Positions 13,521 through 24,599 of a stretch of 64,000 nucleotides of DNA are shown here, piece after piece (positions within the stretch are counted from its first letter, which is position 1; the number at the start of each line of letters is the position of its first letter). Made by a program: the position numbers and the translations under genes. The stretch spans positions 3,254,698 through 3,318,697 of the forward strand of contig CM055816.1 in assembly GCA_029582265.1 (NCBI GenBank). The letters run 5' to 3'. Origin of the DNA: Zoroaster sp. YZ-2022. Lineage: Eukaryota; Echinodermata; Asteroidea; Forcipulatida; Zoroasteridae. Under the pieces are notes generated by a model, which worked only from the letters and a program-made list of their open reading frames with translations, was not told where the DNA came from and did no database searches.

Positions 13521-13799
13521 GCAGTCCACAGCACAAATCTGATGATGTTCTATCTACCCCATATAACTGTATGCAAGTTAAGTATAATTATATCTCCCTG
13601 GCCCCACAAGTACAAGTATACAGACAATTATTATTATTATTATTATAGCTTTGTTTTGGGGGAATCAGCAAAATGTGCTATCAAAGTATCATGGTAACAA
13701 AATGTGATGCTGTAAAAGTGAAAGTGTGTCAACACACAAATCTAGGGTGTTTTCCCTCCTCCATGGTAAAACGTGATTAAAACAAATTTACCTGAAAAA

Positions 13800-13945
13800 A
13801 TCAAAAATGGGCCTTGAAGAGCAAGGCCTAAAGGCTTGCTAAGCAAGCTGAGCCCTCAAGGCCAAGGCTTTTGCCCTCAAGCCTTAAGGCTAGGCCAAGC
13901 CTAAAATCAAGCCTTAAGGCCAAGGCTCAGCATCAAGGCACTAAT
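13800..13945 (+). repeat. AAGGCCAAGGCT minisatellite, right part
   Basis: Same repeat words as the block at 11447-11563 (CCCTCAAGGCCAAGGCTTT, AAGCCTTAAGGC). Together they bracket the LINE, as expected if the LINE entered a pre-existing array. Confidence 0.8.
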
Positions 13946-14562
13946 CACTGATATGGGCTTTACCCATAGAAATAACATGTTCTTTGTCATAGTATAATAT
14001 ATGATGAGATTGGAATGTATCAATCATATGAAACAAGACACGGACTCACTACGAAACTTGGACAACTGAGGGTCTGTCGCTCTGATCTCCCGTGACAAGT
14101 ATTTAGACAACGTATTACCAAAATGGTAGCCGTTATGAAACCTTTATTATAAATCAAACATTTTATTCCCTTTTTGGATTTAGGGGGTTAAAGCATGTTT
14201 AAAGGTAGAGTGTCCTCCTCTCGTGCTTCTGTGCATGTACCATACGTTCTCATGTGAGCCCAATTTGTTTGGCCATAAGCCTCCCCTTTTAAGCCTCCCT
14301 CGATCCGCCCCTGTTTCTCCTCACATACCGTCATACACGCTCATCCTCTCTGTCAGTGTACGTGAAGTACATGTGATGATTGAATAGCAACTCTTTTATA
14401 ACTGACAAATACAGTGTAATGACAATGGGGGATTTTTTACAATGGTGACATGAACAAATTGCTGCGTAATTTTCAAAGCCTTGTTACATAAATAATTTAT
14501 ACGGTCTGTGGACTGCATTCACAAGGCTATTTGATGCGTTGCTCAGACCAAAATGTTAACCT
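13946..14562. other. non-coding stretch before gap
   Basis: Nothing coding recognised. The last ~110 bases are a cleaner copy of the repeat seen at 6960-7075. Confidence 0.45.
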
Positions 14563-15062
14563 NNNNNNNNNNNNNNNNNNNNNNNNNNNNNNNNNNNNNN
14601 NNNNNNNNNNNNNNNNNNNNNNNNNNNNNNNNNNNNNNNNNNNNNNNNNNNNNNNNNNNNNNNNNNNNNNNNNNNNNNNNNNNNNNNNNNNNNNNNNNNN
14701 NNNNNNNNNNNNNNNNNNNNNNNNNNNNNNNNNNNNNNNNNNNNNNNNNNNNNNNNNNNNNNNNNNNNNNNNNNNNNNNNNNNNNNNNNNNNNNNNNNNN
14801 NNNNNNNNNNNNNNNNNNNNNNNNNNNNNNNNNNNNNNNNNNNNNNNNNNNNNNNNNNNNNNNNNNNNNNNNNNNNNNNNNNNNNNNNNNNNNNNNNNNN
14901 NNNNNNNNNNNNNNNNNNNNNNNNNNNNNNNNNNNNNNNNNNNNNNNNNNNNNNNNNNNNNNNNNNNNNNNNNNNNNNNNNNNNNNNNNNNNNNNNNNNN
15001 NNNNNNNNNNNNNNNNNNNNNNNNNNNNNNNNNNNNNNNNNNNNNNNNNNNNNNNNNNNNNN
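14563..15062. other. assembly gap (500 N)
   Basis: Exactly 500 unknown bases, a placeholder length rather than a measured one. Open frames spanning it are artefacts. Confidence 0.99.
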
Positions 15063-16059
15063 CGAAAACGGGTTACAGTGACGGTTTTTTCGTGGTAATA
15101 GAAGTGTAAAATTGTTACTGTTTGGCATTTTGTACAATTCCTTTAATTGGGAATTTTCCGTGAACTTCCTTTAGCCAAGCTTACTATTTCAAGCATCAAT
15201 TTCTCGGCATCTGATTTCAGCAAATGTCCCCGTGTCCTATGGAAATGAACACCTTGTGTGAATCTTCACTAAACGTCTCTTCCCTCCCACCCCATCAGGA
15301 ACCCACTTGTCTCCCAACAACATGCCTGAGGAGATACTAATTACAATTCCCAAATGATTTTTAAAATTAAAATAATAATTGAACAATTAATATCCCCTGA
15401 AGTGTACACAACAAAAATCTTTAGGTGTCAAGGGTTGGAAAAAGGATTCATAATGGTACTGTCTGTACCGCCTAATCCAAAAAATTATCACAATAAATAC
15501 CGCCACTGCTTCGGTCCTCATCTCCATTATATTTCTTGTATCTTTCTTTGCTCAAGCACAAGAGGGCGCCAACAATATTAACAGATGTAAAATCACTAAA
15601 ATAAAAGTATGCTTACATGTAAGAACTTTGAATCAAATAAGTCTTTTTTAATTTTGCGAATTTGGCAACCTGCAGAAACTGAGGTGTTAAAAATAACAGC
15701 ACTGATGTAATGCGTTCTGTCACACTGCTCATAATTATTGGGAAAGTATCCCAATATCAACAACACTGGTGTGGTGTAGTCTTTAACATCTCGGTTGTTT
15801 AAGTGTACAAACAACAACTGCATTAATGATTATTATTAAAATTTTTGGTTCACATTGATATCCAACATATGTATTCCTAAATAATGATGGGGCTAAACAG
15901 TAATATGCACCCATTTGTTCGCTCTTCCCAAAAGTATTACAAACCATTTGCATTCTCTTGTAAAGATTGCACTTGATTTGGACCACTAATTATGTTCGAA
16001 ATAATCAATACAAAAACCTCTTGTATTAACCTCTTTTGAAAACACACTATATTACTGGG
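15063..16059. other. non-coding stretch, nothing recognised
   Basis: Short frames only; no family recognised on either strand. It ends where the large duplication begins. Confidence 0.4.
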
Positions 16060-16255
16060 GTACATTGTATAGACCATGAGACTTGTTTACACTTTGCGTG
16101 ACCTTTAGACTACCAGGGTAAATTACAGCCGGGCAAATGTGTGTGTATTTGTATGCAGAGTTTGTACATTTTGTACTTGGCCACATATCATCAAGAATGT
16201 TTTCATTATCCGATGAATAAGATTTGAGATGTTATGGTAGTGTTTTATTAAAAAC

Positions 16256-17192
16256 AATTGGTCTGTTGACATCTCAAAATCTCTTTTGTAAACATGATGT
16301 CATTGGTCACATCGTCTTTTTGGACACAAACACATTTGTTAAGAACAAAAGGAACCAAAATACTCATAGGGTTTGGTTGTCTGTAATAATAAATTAATAA
16401 ACAAAGCACTATAATTTATAATTATGCGAGCTCGGAATAACTCTTGTTAGGGGGTTGATAACACATTGCCATTATCGTCCCTTTCCAAAATATAGGGTGG
16501 ACATAGCCGCCCATGCATGTTTATATTAGGGTCGCCTATTATGGGTTAATAAGAATAATTCTTTCTCAGAACAGAGCAAAGAAATAGTAGCTACAATAGG
16601 GGCGGGGAAATGTCACCCTCGGGCAGGGCCGTAGCAAGCGGCATTTGGATCCTCAGTCGGCAAATGAAGCATCAAAGGTACTAGAATAAGGGTTGGTCTA
16701 GAATACATTTTCAGTCAGCACACCTTGAGCTATGGGTTTGCCGACTACAATGTCTGGTGTTTCTAAGCACTGAAGATTTGTCCAGTTGTTTGTTTTGCAT
16801 GTTATAAGTCGTTTATAAGCTGCGGTTTCGGGTAGCAGTTGTTCCTACCCCCCACCCTTTGAGCAACTTTACAGAGTGTCCATTTTTGGGGAAAAACCAA
16901 GTAAATTTGTCTGGTCATATTAGAGTTGTGTCGGTAAATGTACCAGCCAAAAAAAATTAAAAAATTGCACCCCCATCTCTGATGTCAGTCGGTAAATTGG
17001 CTCCACATCCCCCAAAGAAAATGCCTTCGCGACGCCCCTGCCCTCAGGGGAATCGCTTTCAAGTGTGATGAAGCTAAATTTTAGGTTATGGGTACTCTCA
17101 AACTAATTACTCTCAAACATATTACGTATAGTAGCAAATTAAAATTTGCAAAAATAAATATACACAAATTGTGGGGGGGGGGGGGAGGCGAC
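16256..17192. other. segment present only in copy 1
   Basis: Copy 2 passes directly from TTATTAAAAAACAA to TGCCATAAGTGTCTCC, while copy 1 has about 935 extra bases here, including the hAT-type MITE at 16624-17040 and a 15-base G run. The outer limits are approximate because the junction bases are A-rich. Confidence 0.75.
16624..17040 (-). mobile_element. hAT-type MITE (GGGGCGTAGC family), full length
   Basis: Ends are imperfect inverted repeats, CAGGGCCGTAGCAAGCG at one side and the complement of CAGGGGCGTCGCGAAGG at the other. They are flanked by an 8-base target-site duplication, CCCTCGGG and CCCTCAGG, at 16616-16623 and 17041-17048. An 8-base duplication and CAGGG termini are known hAT features. 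Reverse-complement relatives lie at 25889-26216 and 52366-52686, inside the L1/Tx1-like LINE. No coding capacity, so non-autonomous. Confidence 0.75.
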
Positions 17193-17319
17193 AGTGCCAT
17201 AAGTGTCTCCTTCACCACAAATATTGGCCTCCCATGCCACCGATAGTTTGAATTAGTAATCAATCACACGTCTTGTGTTGTCATTCTACTCATAAAGAAA
17301 ACACAGAAAGGACAATCAC

Positions 17320-17455
17320 CTCTGCATCCAAGTAGTTCAAAGCGCATACATATGTCATTATTCCACGTGACAGGTTCTATCTGTATGAATCTAGTATGCA
17401 GAGCCGCGTCAAAGTAGACAGTTACCTGTGAGTTACGGAGCTTGTTGCCCTGAAA
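17320..17455 (-). CDS. F5/8 type C (discoidin) domain gene, 3' half-domain exon E3 (copy 1)
   Basis: A 136-base exon encoding the C-terminal half of an F5/8C domain. It starts in phase 0 with FQGN, continues VTVYFDAAL, then TRFIQIEPVTW and MRFELLGC, the typical final strands and closing cysteine of the fold. The acceptor is TTTGTCTTCAG and the donor is AG followed by GTGATT. The exon ends one base into a codon, matching the phase in which E2 begins. F5/8C domains bind carbohydrate or phospholipid on secreted or membrane adhesion proteins. Its partner is exon E2 at 33246-33439, about 15.8 kb upstream on this strand, and the protein joint PLE|FQGN fits the family. A CR1-like LINE sits 11 bases upstream of the acceptor. 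Compared with copy 2 the exon has about 20 differences in 136 bases, and 13 of 45 residues change. No stop in frame. Confidence 0.8.
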
Positions 17456-17466
17456 CTGAAGACAAA

Positions 17467-19478
17467 CAATAATAATAATAATAATAATGAATTTATTGTG
17501 CGCATTTTCCCATAAAAATGTACAAAAGCGCATTACAATCTTAAAACTAGCACATAATAGTAAAACAAACAGATTAATACATTAAGTCAAAAGATGTAAA
17601 AACAACAAAGTTACACTTAAAAATAAATAAATTAACCAAATGCTTGTTTAAAAAGAAAAGTCTTAAGCTCTTTCTTAAAGACAGACAGAGACTGAATTAA
17701 TTGGATATTTGAGGGCAATTTGTTCCATAATGTGGGCGCAGCCTGTAAGAATGATTTGTCTCCGGTAGATTTTTTCATTTTTTCTTTAGGATAATTTAAA
17801 AGCAACCTGTTATTGGAACGTAAAGAATAGCTGGAATTATCTTTAACGTGCAACATATCAATAATGTAATCTGGGGCAAGGTGGTGAAGGGCCTTAAATG
17901 TCAACAAAATAATTTTGAATTCAATACGATAATGTACAGGCAGCCAGTGTAACTGATAAAGTAAGGGCATAACATGACTCCACCGTGGTGTACCATACAA
18001 GCCGAGCAGTGGCATTTTGTACCTTTTGTAGTTTAGCTAATTGCGAATTTGGAAGACCATAAAATAAGCTGTTACAGTAATCGAGACGACTAGTAATGAA
18101 TGCATGAACCAGCACAATTAGCGCCTCTCTTGATAAGTATTTCCTGATTCTTCTAATATTATGGATATGATAGAACGCAGTTGAGCAAGTTTTTGTAATT
18201 TGCTTGTTCATAGTCAAATTTGAGTCAAACCAGCAACCTAAGTTGCAAACTTGCAAGGATGGTGGGATAGAACAGCCACCCACTGTTAAGTCTGGTATAG
18301 TTAATTTAGACAATTGCAATCGACTACCAATAATAATAAATTCAGTTTTGGCATCGTTAATCATAAGTTTATCTTGTAACATCCATAGTCGTATGTCCTT
18401 TATACAGTTTTCCATGGCTGCTAAAGCCTGCTCTTGGTTAACAGAATTACAAGGTTTAAAAGAAATGTACAGTTGGGTGTCGTCAGCATAACAATGAGTG
18501 TTAGGAAGATGCCGATCTACTATGTCAAACAGTTTGGATGAGTATATACTAAAAAGCAGCGGTCCTAGACATGATCCTCGTGGAACTCCGCAATTGACAA
18601 CAAACTTATCAGAGAGAGCCCATTTCATTAAAACACGTTGATTCCTACCGGATAAATAAGAACTAAACCAATTTAAAGCTACACCAGAAATACCAATCTT
18701 AGACTTTAATCGATCCAGTAAAATTGTATGATCCACAGTATCAAAAGCAGCACTTAGGTCTAACAATACAAGTAAAGTGACATGTTGAGAATTCATTTTT
18801 AGTAAAATATCATTTTTTAATTTGAGAAGTGCAGTCTCAGTGCTGTGATTCTTTCGATAAGCTGACTGTAGCAATGGATACAATGAGTTATCAGTCATGT
18901 GTTTATGAACCTGTTCATACACTGCCTTTTCAGTTAACTTAGATATGTACTGGAGATTACTAATTGGCCGAAAATTCTGTAAGTTTGTACAATCTAAATT
19001 TTCTTTCTTAATTAACGGAAGAATAAAGGCTTCTTTCCAGTCAATTGCAAAAACGCCACTTTCTAAAGACAAATTGATTATCCTTGTGAGAACAGGTAGT
19101 AAACTATTCAGGCAACTAAGAACAAGCTGTGTTGGCATTGGGTCAAGGGAACAAGATTTCTTTGAACCTTTCTCAATAAGAGCTTTTACATCTTGCACAG
19201 TGAGAAGTGAAAATTGCTCAAATGATGGTACATGTACGTGAGTCTCTTTACCTTGCACAGACTGTATGTTACCAGAACTTAGCTTTGAGTGAATGTCAGT
19301 AATCTTTTGAATAAAAAAATCGACCCATTTCATTTGCTAGATCACGAGAATTACTAGAATCAGAAATTACAATGTTTGTTTGTGGTTTCAAAAGCGTATT
19401 AACAGCGATAAAAAGATTCCTAGAGTTACAACTATTCACCTTAACATAGTTAGAGTAGAATTCACGACGAGTAGAAAC
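17467..19478 (-). mobile_element. CR1-like LINE insertion, 5'-truncated, copy 1 only
   Basis: Copy 2 shows the empty site (GAAGACAAATAACAAAGAAACGG near 46081). On the minus strand the element ends in (ATT)n, as in CR1/L2-group LINEs, followed at once by the exon acceptor. The body encodes the 3' two thirds of a reverse transcriptase protein. The 5' end lies within the linker before the RT (YSNYVKVNSCNSRNLF), so no endonuclease remains. It is a dead-on-arrival copy with a frameshift or stop near 19320 and one near 18000. Any target-site duplication is short and ambiguous in the ACAA-rich context. Confidence 0.85.
17632..19333 (-). pseudogene. CR1-like LINE reverse transcriptase ORF, nearly continuous
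   Basis: One frame of 470 codons (17921-19333) carries the RT fingers and palm: FRPISNLQYISKLTEKAV, LLDLSAAFDTVDHTILLDRL, GVPRGSCLGPLLFSIY and the catalytic YADDTQLY, then a thumb ending LDYCNSLFYGLP and LQKVQNATARLV. After a frameshift near 18000 the usual CR1 C-terminal region follows (17632-18015): LHWLPVHYRIEFKIILLTFKA, then LWNKLPSNIQ and the terminal FKKELKTFLF. Only two lesions in about 1.7 kb indicate a young copy. The enzyme would prime reverse transcription of its own RNA at nicked DNA. The order of blocks and LDLSAAFDTVDH are typical of CR1/L2. Confidence 0.85.
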
Positions 19479-20297
19479 AACAAAGAAACGGACACATGGT
19501 AATTCTTTGTATTTAAAGATAAAAGCCCCGGTACACTTTTGGTAAAATGTCACTTTGATTACTTCATGAAATTCAAGTAATCCGATTTGAACGAAACTGA
19601 AAATTTCCAATAATTGTATTCACTTTTCATGAAAAAAGGTTTTTATGAAAATAGCATTATGATCTATAAGGATTGAATTGCGTCCATAATGCAACATATT
19701 TTTTGGGAACAAATACATGTATAAAATGATAATTATTCCTATACTGCATATTACAATCAAAAATAAAACCACTCTGTATGAACAAGAAGTTAAATATACG
19801 GTATAGCATTGGTAATTCAAATATAACCAAATGGTTGAGTTTTAATATAAAACTTACTTGGTGTAAAGCTGATGATGGAATCAATCTGCCCTCGATATAG
19901 TTTTGTCTGAGGTGATATTATTGCCAATAAGTTTATCAAAGAGCCTGATAATACGGTATTGTAATACAGGAATGTATTTGTGTTAACGACGAGTCTAGGC
20001 TCATGAAGTGCCTTAATGAAAGAACAATGTAATTACAGGTAACGATGATAAGCGGCTGGACAGTACACGCTTAAGCCTATGGGGATTACAGACCTTAGAC
20101 AGGTTACTGAGATGGTAAATTGATGTCTTATTGCATAAAGACAGCTGAAATGTTCTACATCGCTCGTGTTTTACCTGCAATTTCCGAAAATTTTTCTTTT
20201 CATTTGAACATTGATAATTTCCTATTTGAAAGGAAACAACTAGCCTACTTTGAAATGAGATATATTTTAAGATGTTTACACATTTCTGAAAATAATC

Positions 20298-20613
20298 ATG
20301 ATAAGCATAAGTAAGACTAATTGCGGTGACACCATGTGGAATCTCAATTGAGTAGTAATTAGTTCTGAAAAGAACTGGGGGTACAACTCGACGTTTCGAT
20401 CAGTATGCTCTGATCGTCCTCAGGAGAATGACGTCCTCAGGAGAATGACGTCCTGAGGACGATCAGAGCATACTGATCGAAACGTCGAGTTGTACCCCCA
20501 GTTCTTTTCAGAACTAATTACTACTCAATTGAGATTCCACATGGTGTCACCGCAATTAGTTTTACTTATCATCCTCACCATGCAAAGCTACAAGTTTTAC
20601 CTATGATAAGCAT
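20298..20613 (+). repeat. 11-bp target-site duplication flanking the PLE insertion
   Basis: ATGATAAGCAT occurs at 20298-20308 and 20603-20613, directly bordering the insertion. Copy 2 has a single ATGATAAGCAT near 47030, so this is a clean filled/empty site pair. Confidence 0.9.
20309..20602. mobile_element. inverted Penelope-like terminal repeats with two hammerhead-like motifs
   Basis: A 294-base insertion made of two inverted arms around a short spacer (GAGAATGACGTCCTC repeats). Each arm reads, outward, GATCAG/CTGATC hairpin, GAAACGTCGAGTTGTACCCCCAG, TTCTTTTCAGAACTAA, ACTCAATTGAG and GGTGTCACCGCAATTAG. The right arm extends further (to AGTTTTACC); the left arm is cut at AAGTAAG. In both arms CTGAGGA precedes a hairpin and GAAAC follows it: plus strand 20453-20483, minus strand 20393-20423. 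This is the order of a hammerhead catalytic core, with one extra base between CTGAGGA and stem II. PLEs are known to carry such motifs and inverted terminal copies. No coding sequence remains. Confidence 0.7.
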
Positions 20614-20745
20614 GGTTTAACAGTAAATATGTCCCAAAATTAATCGACGATGGATTCCGTCATAGGCATTTATTTACTGTTAAAGACGTGTCGCTCGTAT
20701 TTTCGCTATTTTAACGACAGCTTTCGCTATTTAAACAGAAATTTG

Positions 20746-20811
20746 ATTTGTCATCAGAACATCGCTATTTTATTTGTCATCAGAACATCGCTATTTTATT
20801 TGAAGAAGTGA
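20746..20811 (+). repeat. 25-bp tandem repeat, 2 units
   Basis: Units of TTTGTCATCAGAACATCGCT plus ATTTTA. The same array in copy 2 (47171-47306) has about five units, so copy number changed after the copies separated. Confidence 0.85.
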
Positions 20812-21463
20812 ATACAAATGCTGTTATACACATTTCTCAAAATAATCGTACGAAACATGGTTTTACAGTAAATATGTACCGAAATGCATTGATGGTCGAT
20901 CTCGTCATAAATTCGTTTTGGCACTTTTGTTTACTGTTAAACCAAGCTTCTGACAACTATTCTGTGAAATATCATTTCAAAGTATTCCTTTCTAAAAGGA
21001 AACTATCAATGTTCCAATGAAAACCATTTCCGGAAACGGGGGTTGAAACACGGGTGATACATCTTTAAACTAAGGTTCTTACTATTATTTTAATGAAATA
21101 TTTCATTTCAAAGTATTTTTTGTCATTTTCTATAAGGACATTATTGATGTTCCGATAAAAACTACATGTTCAGGAAATTGCCGTCAAAATAGTAGAAAAG
21201 ACGTCCGATGAATTTTTAACCTCTCCTTAACAGTTGATTTGAGCCAACGCCAGAAGATCAATGTGAGGACAACAGCAGCCGGGTTAAAGACAAACATCAA
21301 CAAAACCTTAATATAAGAAAAGCGTGAAGGCTCCGCCAATCACGTCAGCAATAAAATACATGTAGAATTCAAAAACTAAGCCAACCCAAAATATGTCTCG
21401 AGTTTTAAGAAAACCTCATTAAAACAAATTTACCGAATTAAGTCTTAATTACTAAAACATTCA

Positions 21464-24180
21464 TTGTCCCCGCTGCCGAAAAGCATGAACATGGCGAGTA
21501 AGGCAAAGAGAGTCGAGGATACAAAAAAACCTAATTTCTTCAAGGCTCCTGCCAATGCCGATGAGCCGATTAGCTCAACATCTAGTAGGCCTACAGATTG
21601 CGAAGATGAGGGAACAACCGGCGGCAGTATACACATGATGTATGCGTTGAAAGGAGCATTGAACAACTAAATGAGCCTTGTCAACCAGATGTATCCATAA
21701 TTCTGCCTAAAAAGACCAAAAGCCAAAACGTCTACTTTCAAAAAAAGTGGTTTGAAAAATACCCCTGGGTCCACTACGTTGCCGGTGAAGAATGTGTAGT
21801 GTTTTTTCCCCGCAAAGACAAATGAGATGGGTTTGCTAAAGTTAGCCAAATCAAAAGAGCCTGCCTTCATCTCCACTGGATTTGACAATTGGAAGAAGGC
21901 TACCGAAAGGTTTGATAACCATCAACACACCGACACCCATCAGCTAGCCGTCAATTAGTTGAGAGCTATCAAGAAACCCACAGTTACAGCTTTAACGTAC
22001 GACCAAGTGTAACATCAGCAGGAAGTCGCCAGGAAATCAATGCATACAGTTTGCACGTCAATCCAGTTCCTGCTTCGGCAAGGTTTGGCATTCCGTGGTC
22101 ACAATGCAGATGAGGGAAATCTTATACAGTTGCTGAAACTTTGGGCCGAGGATGACGAAGACCTCAGACAGTACCTTATGCGGACAACCAACTTCATATC
22201 ACCACAGGCACAGCAAGAGATAATGGAACTCTTCAGTCACACAATACTCACACAGATATCGAGGGAATAAATCAAAATGAGCAGTTCGCAGTTATGGTTG
22301 ATGGAACGCAAAAAGTTTCTGGCAAAGAGCAAGAATGTGTACCGTATGCATTCGGCATGTGGACTCTGACTTGAATGTCCATGAAGATTTCATCGGATTT
22401 TATGAACTGCCCGACACAAGGGGGAAAGACAATTGCAAATATGGTGCAGGACGTCTTCATTCGCATATTGCTCCCTATCTCAACATCTAAGAAGCCAGAC
22501 ATATGACGGTGCTGCCAATGGTTGCCAAGCCAAAATAAGAGAACGCCAGCATTTAGCCCTTTACTTCCACTGTGAGGCACACCTGTCCAAACCTTGTTGT
22601 TCAGCAGTGTGTGGCGGAATGTCCTCTGGTTCGTCATGCAATTCAATGGGTGCATGATTTGGGCGTCATCTTCAACATATCTGGAAAGTTTAAGGTATGT
22701 TTAAATTATCACTTCACACGAATCCAGCCTACTTGACGAAGACAATCAAAAAATCCCTTAAGTCATAAATAACGCTTCCCAATAACCTTTTATAATTTTG
22801 TTGCGCTAATGTTTTCACAGAATGCAACCCTTGCGGTTGAAAATGTGTAAAATCAACTTTACTTTCTTTTTTACCAACCCAGGCTCTAATTAAGATTGCA
22901 TCTGAAGCAAGTAATGACAACCCATATCCACGTACCATCAGACCGATGTGTCCAACACACTGCCATACAGTCTGCGATTGACAACTACTCAGTTGTTCTG
23001 AACACACTTAAGGAAATTGCACAATCTGCAAGTGGTGAGACAGCAGCGAAGGCAAATGGCCTCCTAGACAGGTTCCAAAAGGGGGAGACTCTTCTTGGTT
23101 TGATGGTGGCAGTGAAGCCCATCGCACTCTTGGAACAGCTGAACAGTACACTGCAGGCTACGTCCGTCAATATCTCAGGTAAGACTGGCTTTTGTCACAT
23201 CAAATCTTCTTTATCATCATCTTCATTATCACCATTCAGAGTAGGATTTCGTCCTTCTCGTGCAAATGCCGTTCATCTCTATTTCTTTCTGTTCCTGTCC
23301 ATCATGTTCCTGATGTCGTCATTACCTCTTCTACTTTCCCTGTTCTTGATCGCCAATTCTCAGTTTCTTTCTCCATCTATTGTTATTTTTCCTTTAATCT
23401 CTCTATAATGCGTACAGGTAATTTTAATCATTTTAATTTATAATTTGTTGGATTTAGGAATGATGTCCGCTGTAACGGTCACTGTTGACCAGTTGCAGAC
23501 CTGGCGATCAGGTGATCATTTCAGCAAAGTGTTTCAAGAAGTTGTCATCCAAGCTGAAGAGTATGAATTCGTTCAACTTACGCTGCCACGCCAGAGCAAG
23601 CCACCAAAGCGGTACACGGGGCAAGCACAACACAACCAACCAGCAAACGCAGAGGAGCACAGAACAATGCAAATTTATTGATGTTGCGGAGAGTCACCTA
23701 CGTGATAGGTTTAACAATACCAAGTCTGGCCTATCACAATATCAAGAGCTAGAGGCGATAATCACGTCTGGGAAAATGAACAACGAGGTTGTTAAACAGT
23801 ACCCAGAGCTGAACTACTCTGCCCTCAAAATTCAACATGACATGTTTAAACAAACGACAGCAGCATCTTCACTTCACAACGCAAAGCTTGCATATCGTAA
23901 CATGGCTAAAGAGGTCCGTAGCCTGTTTCCGCAACTATTTGTACTTCTGAAGCTTCTACTTGTCTGCCCGGTAAAATCGTGCACATGTGAGAGAAGTTTT
24001 TCCGCACTGAGACGCTTGAAGACTTGGCTTAGAAGCACAGTAAGTCAAGTCCGGCTGAACCACATTGCTGTGTGCCATGTTCATCAGCAAATGCTACAAG
24101 ATGTCAATATTGCAGACATAGAAAAGGACTTCGCAAATCGGTCAGAGATCCGGCGAAATGTATTTGGACATTTCTGTTAA
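21464..24180 (+). pseudogene. hAT-type transposase (ZMYM1/TTF zinc-finger-like), copy 1
   Basis: Successive frames rebuild a hAT-derived protein of the ZMYM1-like, TTF-type class. Visible parts: an N-terminal tail; a TTF-like segment (QKKWFEKYPWVHYV, near 21735); HTVCTSIQFLLRQGLAFRGHN and EGNLIQLLKL (22040-22270); MVDGTQKVSGKEQ; KTIANMVQDVFIR; a middle exon with AIQSAIDNYSVVL and VAVKPIALLEQLNSTLQAT (22896-23180); and the hAT dimerisation region CTCERSFSALRRLKTWLRST near 23977. Two likely introns are recognisable: about 22694-22882, ending in a T-rich tract and CCCAG, and 23179-23457, GTAAGA to TTTAG. Stops such as the TGA after CGCAAAGACAAA are shared with copy 2, so the gene was already dead before the copies split. 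hAT transposases cut and paste DNA; no flanking hAT terminal repeats were found. Confidence 0.8.
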
Positions 24181-24599
24181 ATGCATTCATAGTTGATGAG
24201 AATTTCAAGGTATTTCATAAAAGGTTTCAGGAAAACCGTTATCGACACTTTCATCCAGACGTTTTGCATTTTAGTGTATAGTGTAAGACCATTATTCCTT
24301 CGTTCCTACATTTCATCCTTTCTTTAGAAAAAAAAAAAATCTTGGCTGCTGTGCAATAATGTTTTTCATAAACGTGCTTATGAGTTTTAAATTCATCGAA
24401 AGTCGTTTTATTTGAAATCCTGAATAAAAACAGAAGAGGCATTTATTTTACTGTTGGTAAGTGTTCGTTGCTCGTTTTTATTATTATTATTGTTATTTGT
24501 TGATGTTGTTGTTGATTTATTTCTTATTGTGAGGTTGTAATCTGTACTGTTGCCGCAAGATTCTGAATAGTTGTCGACTGCAGAACTTTTCATCAGGGA

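Noticed and set aside
14531..15137. Open frames of ~180-190 codons across the first N gap
   Set aside because: Almost entirely unknown residues; an artefact of absent stops in N.
18204..19241. Plus-strand frames of ~95 codons
   Set aside because: Antisense shadows of the CR1-like reverse transcriptase.
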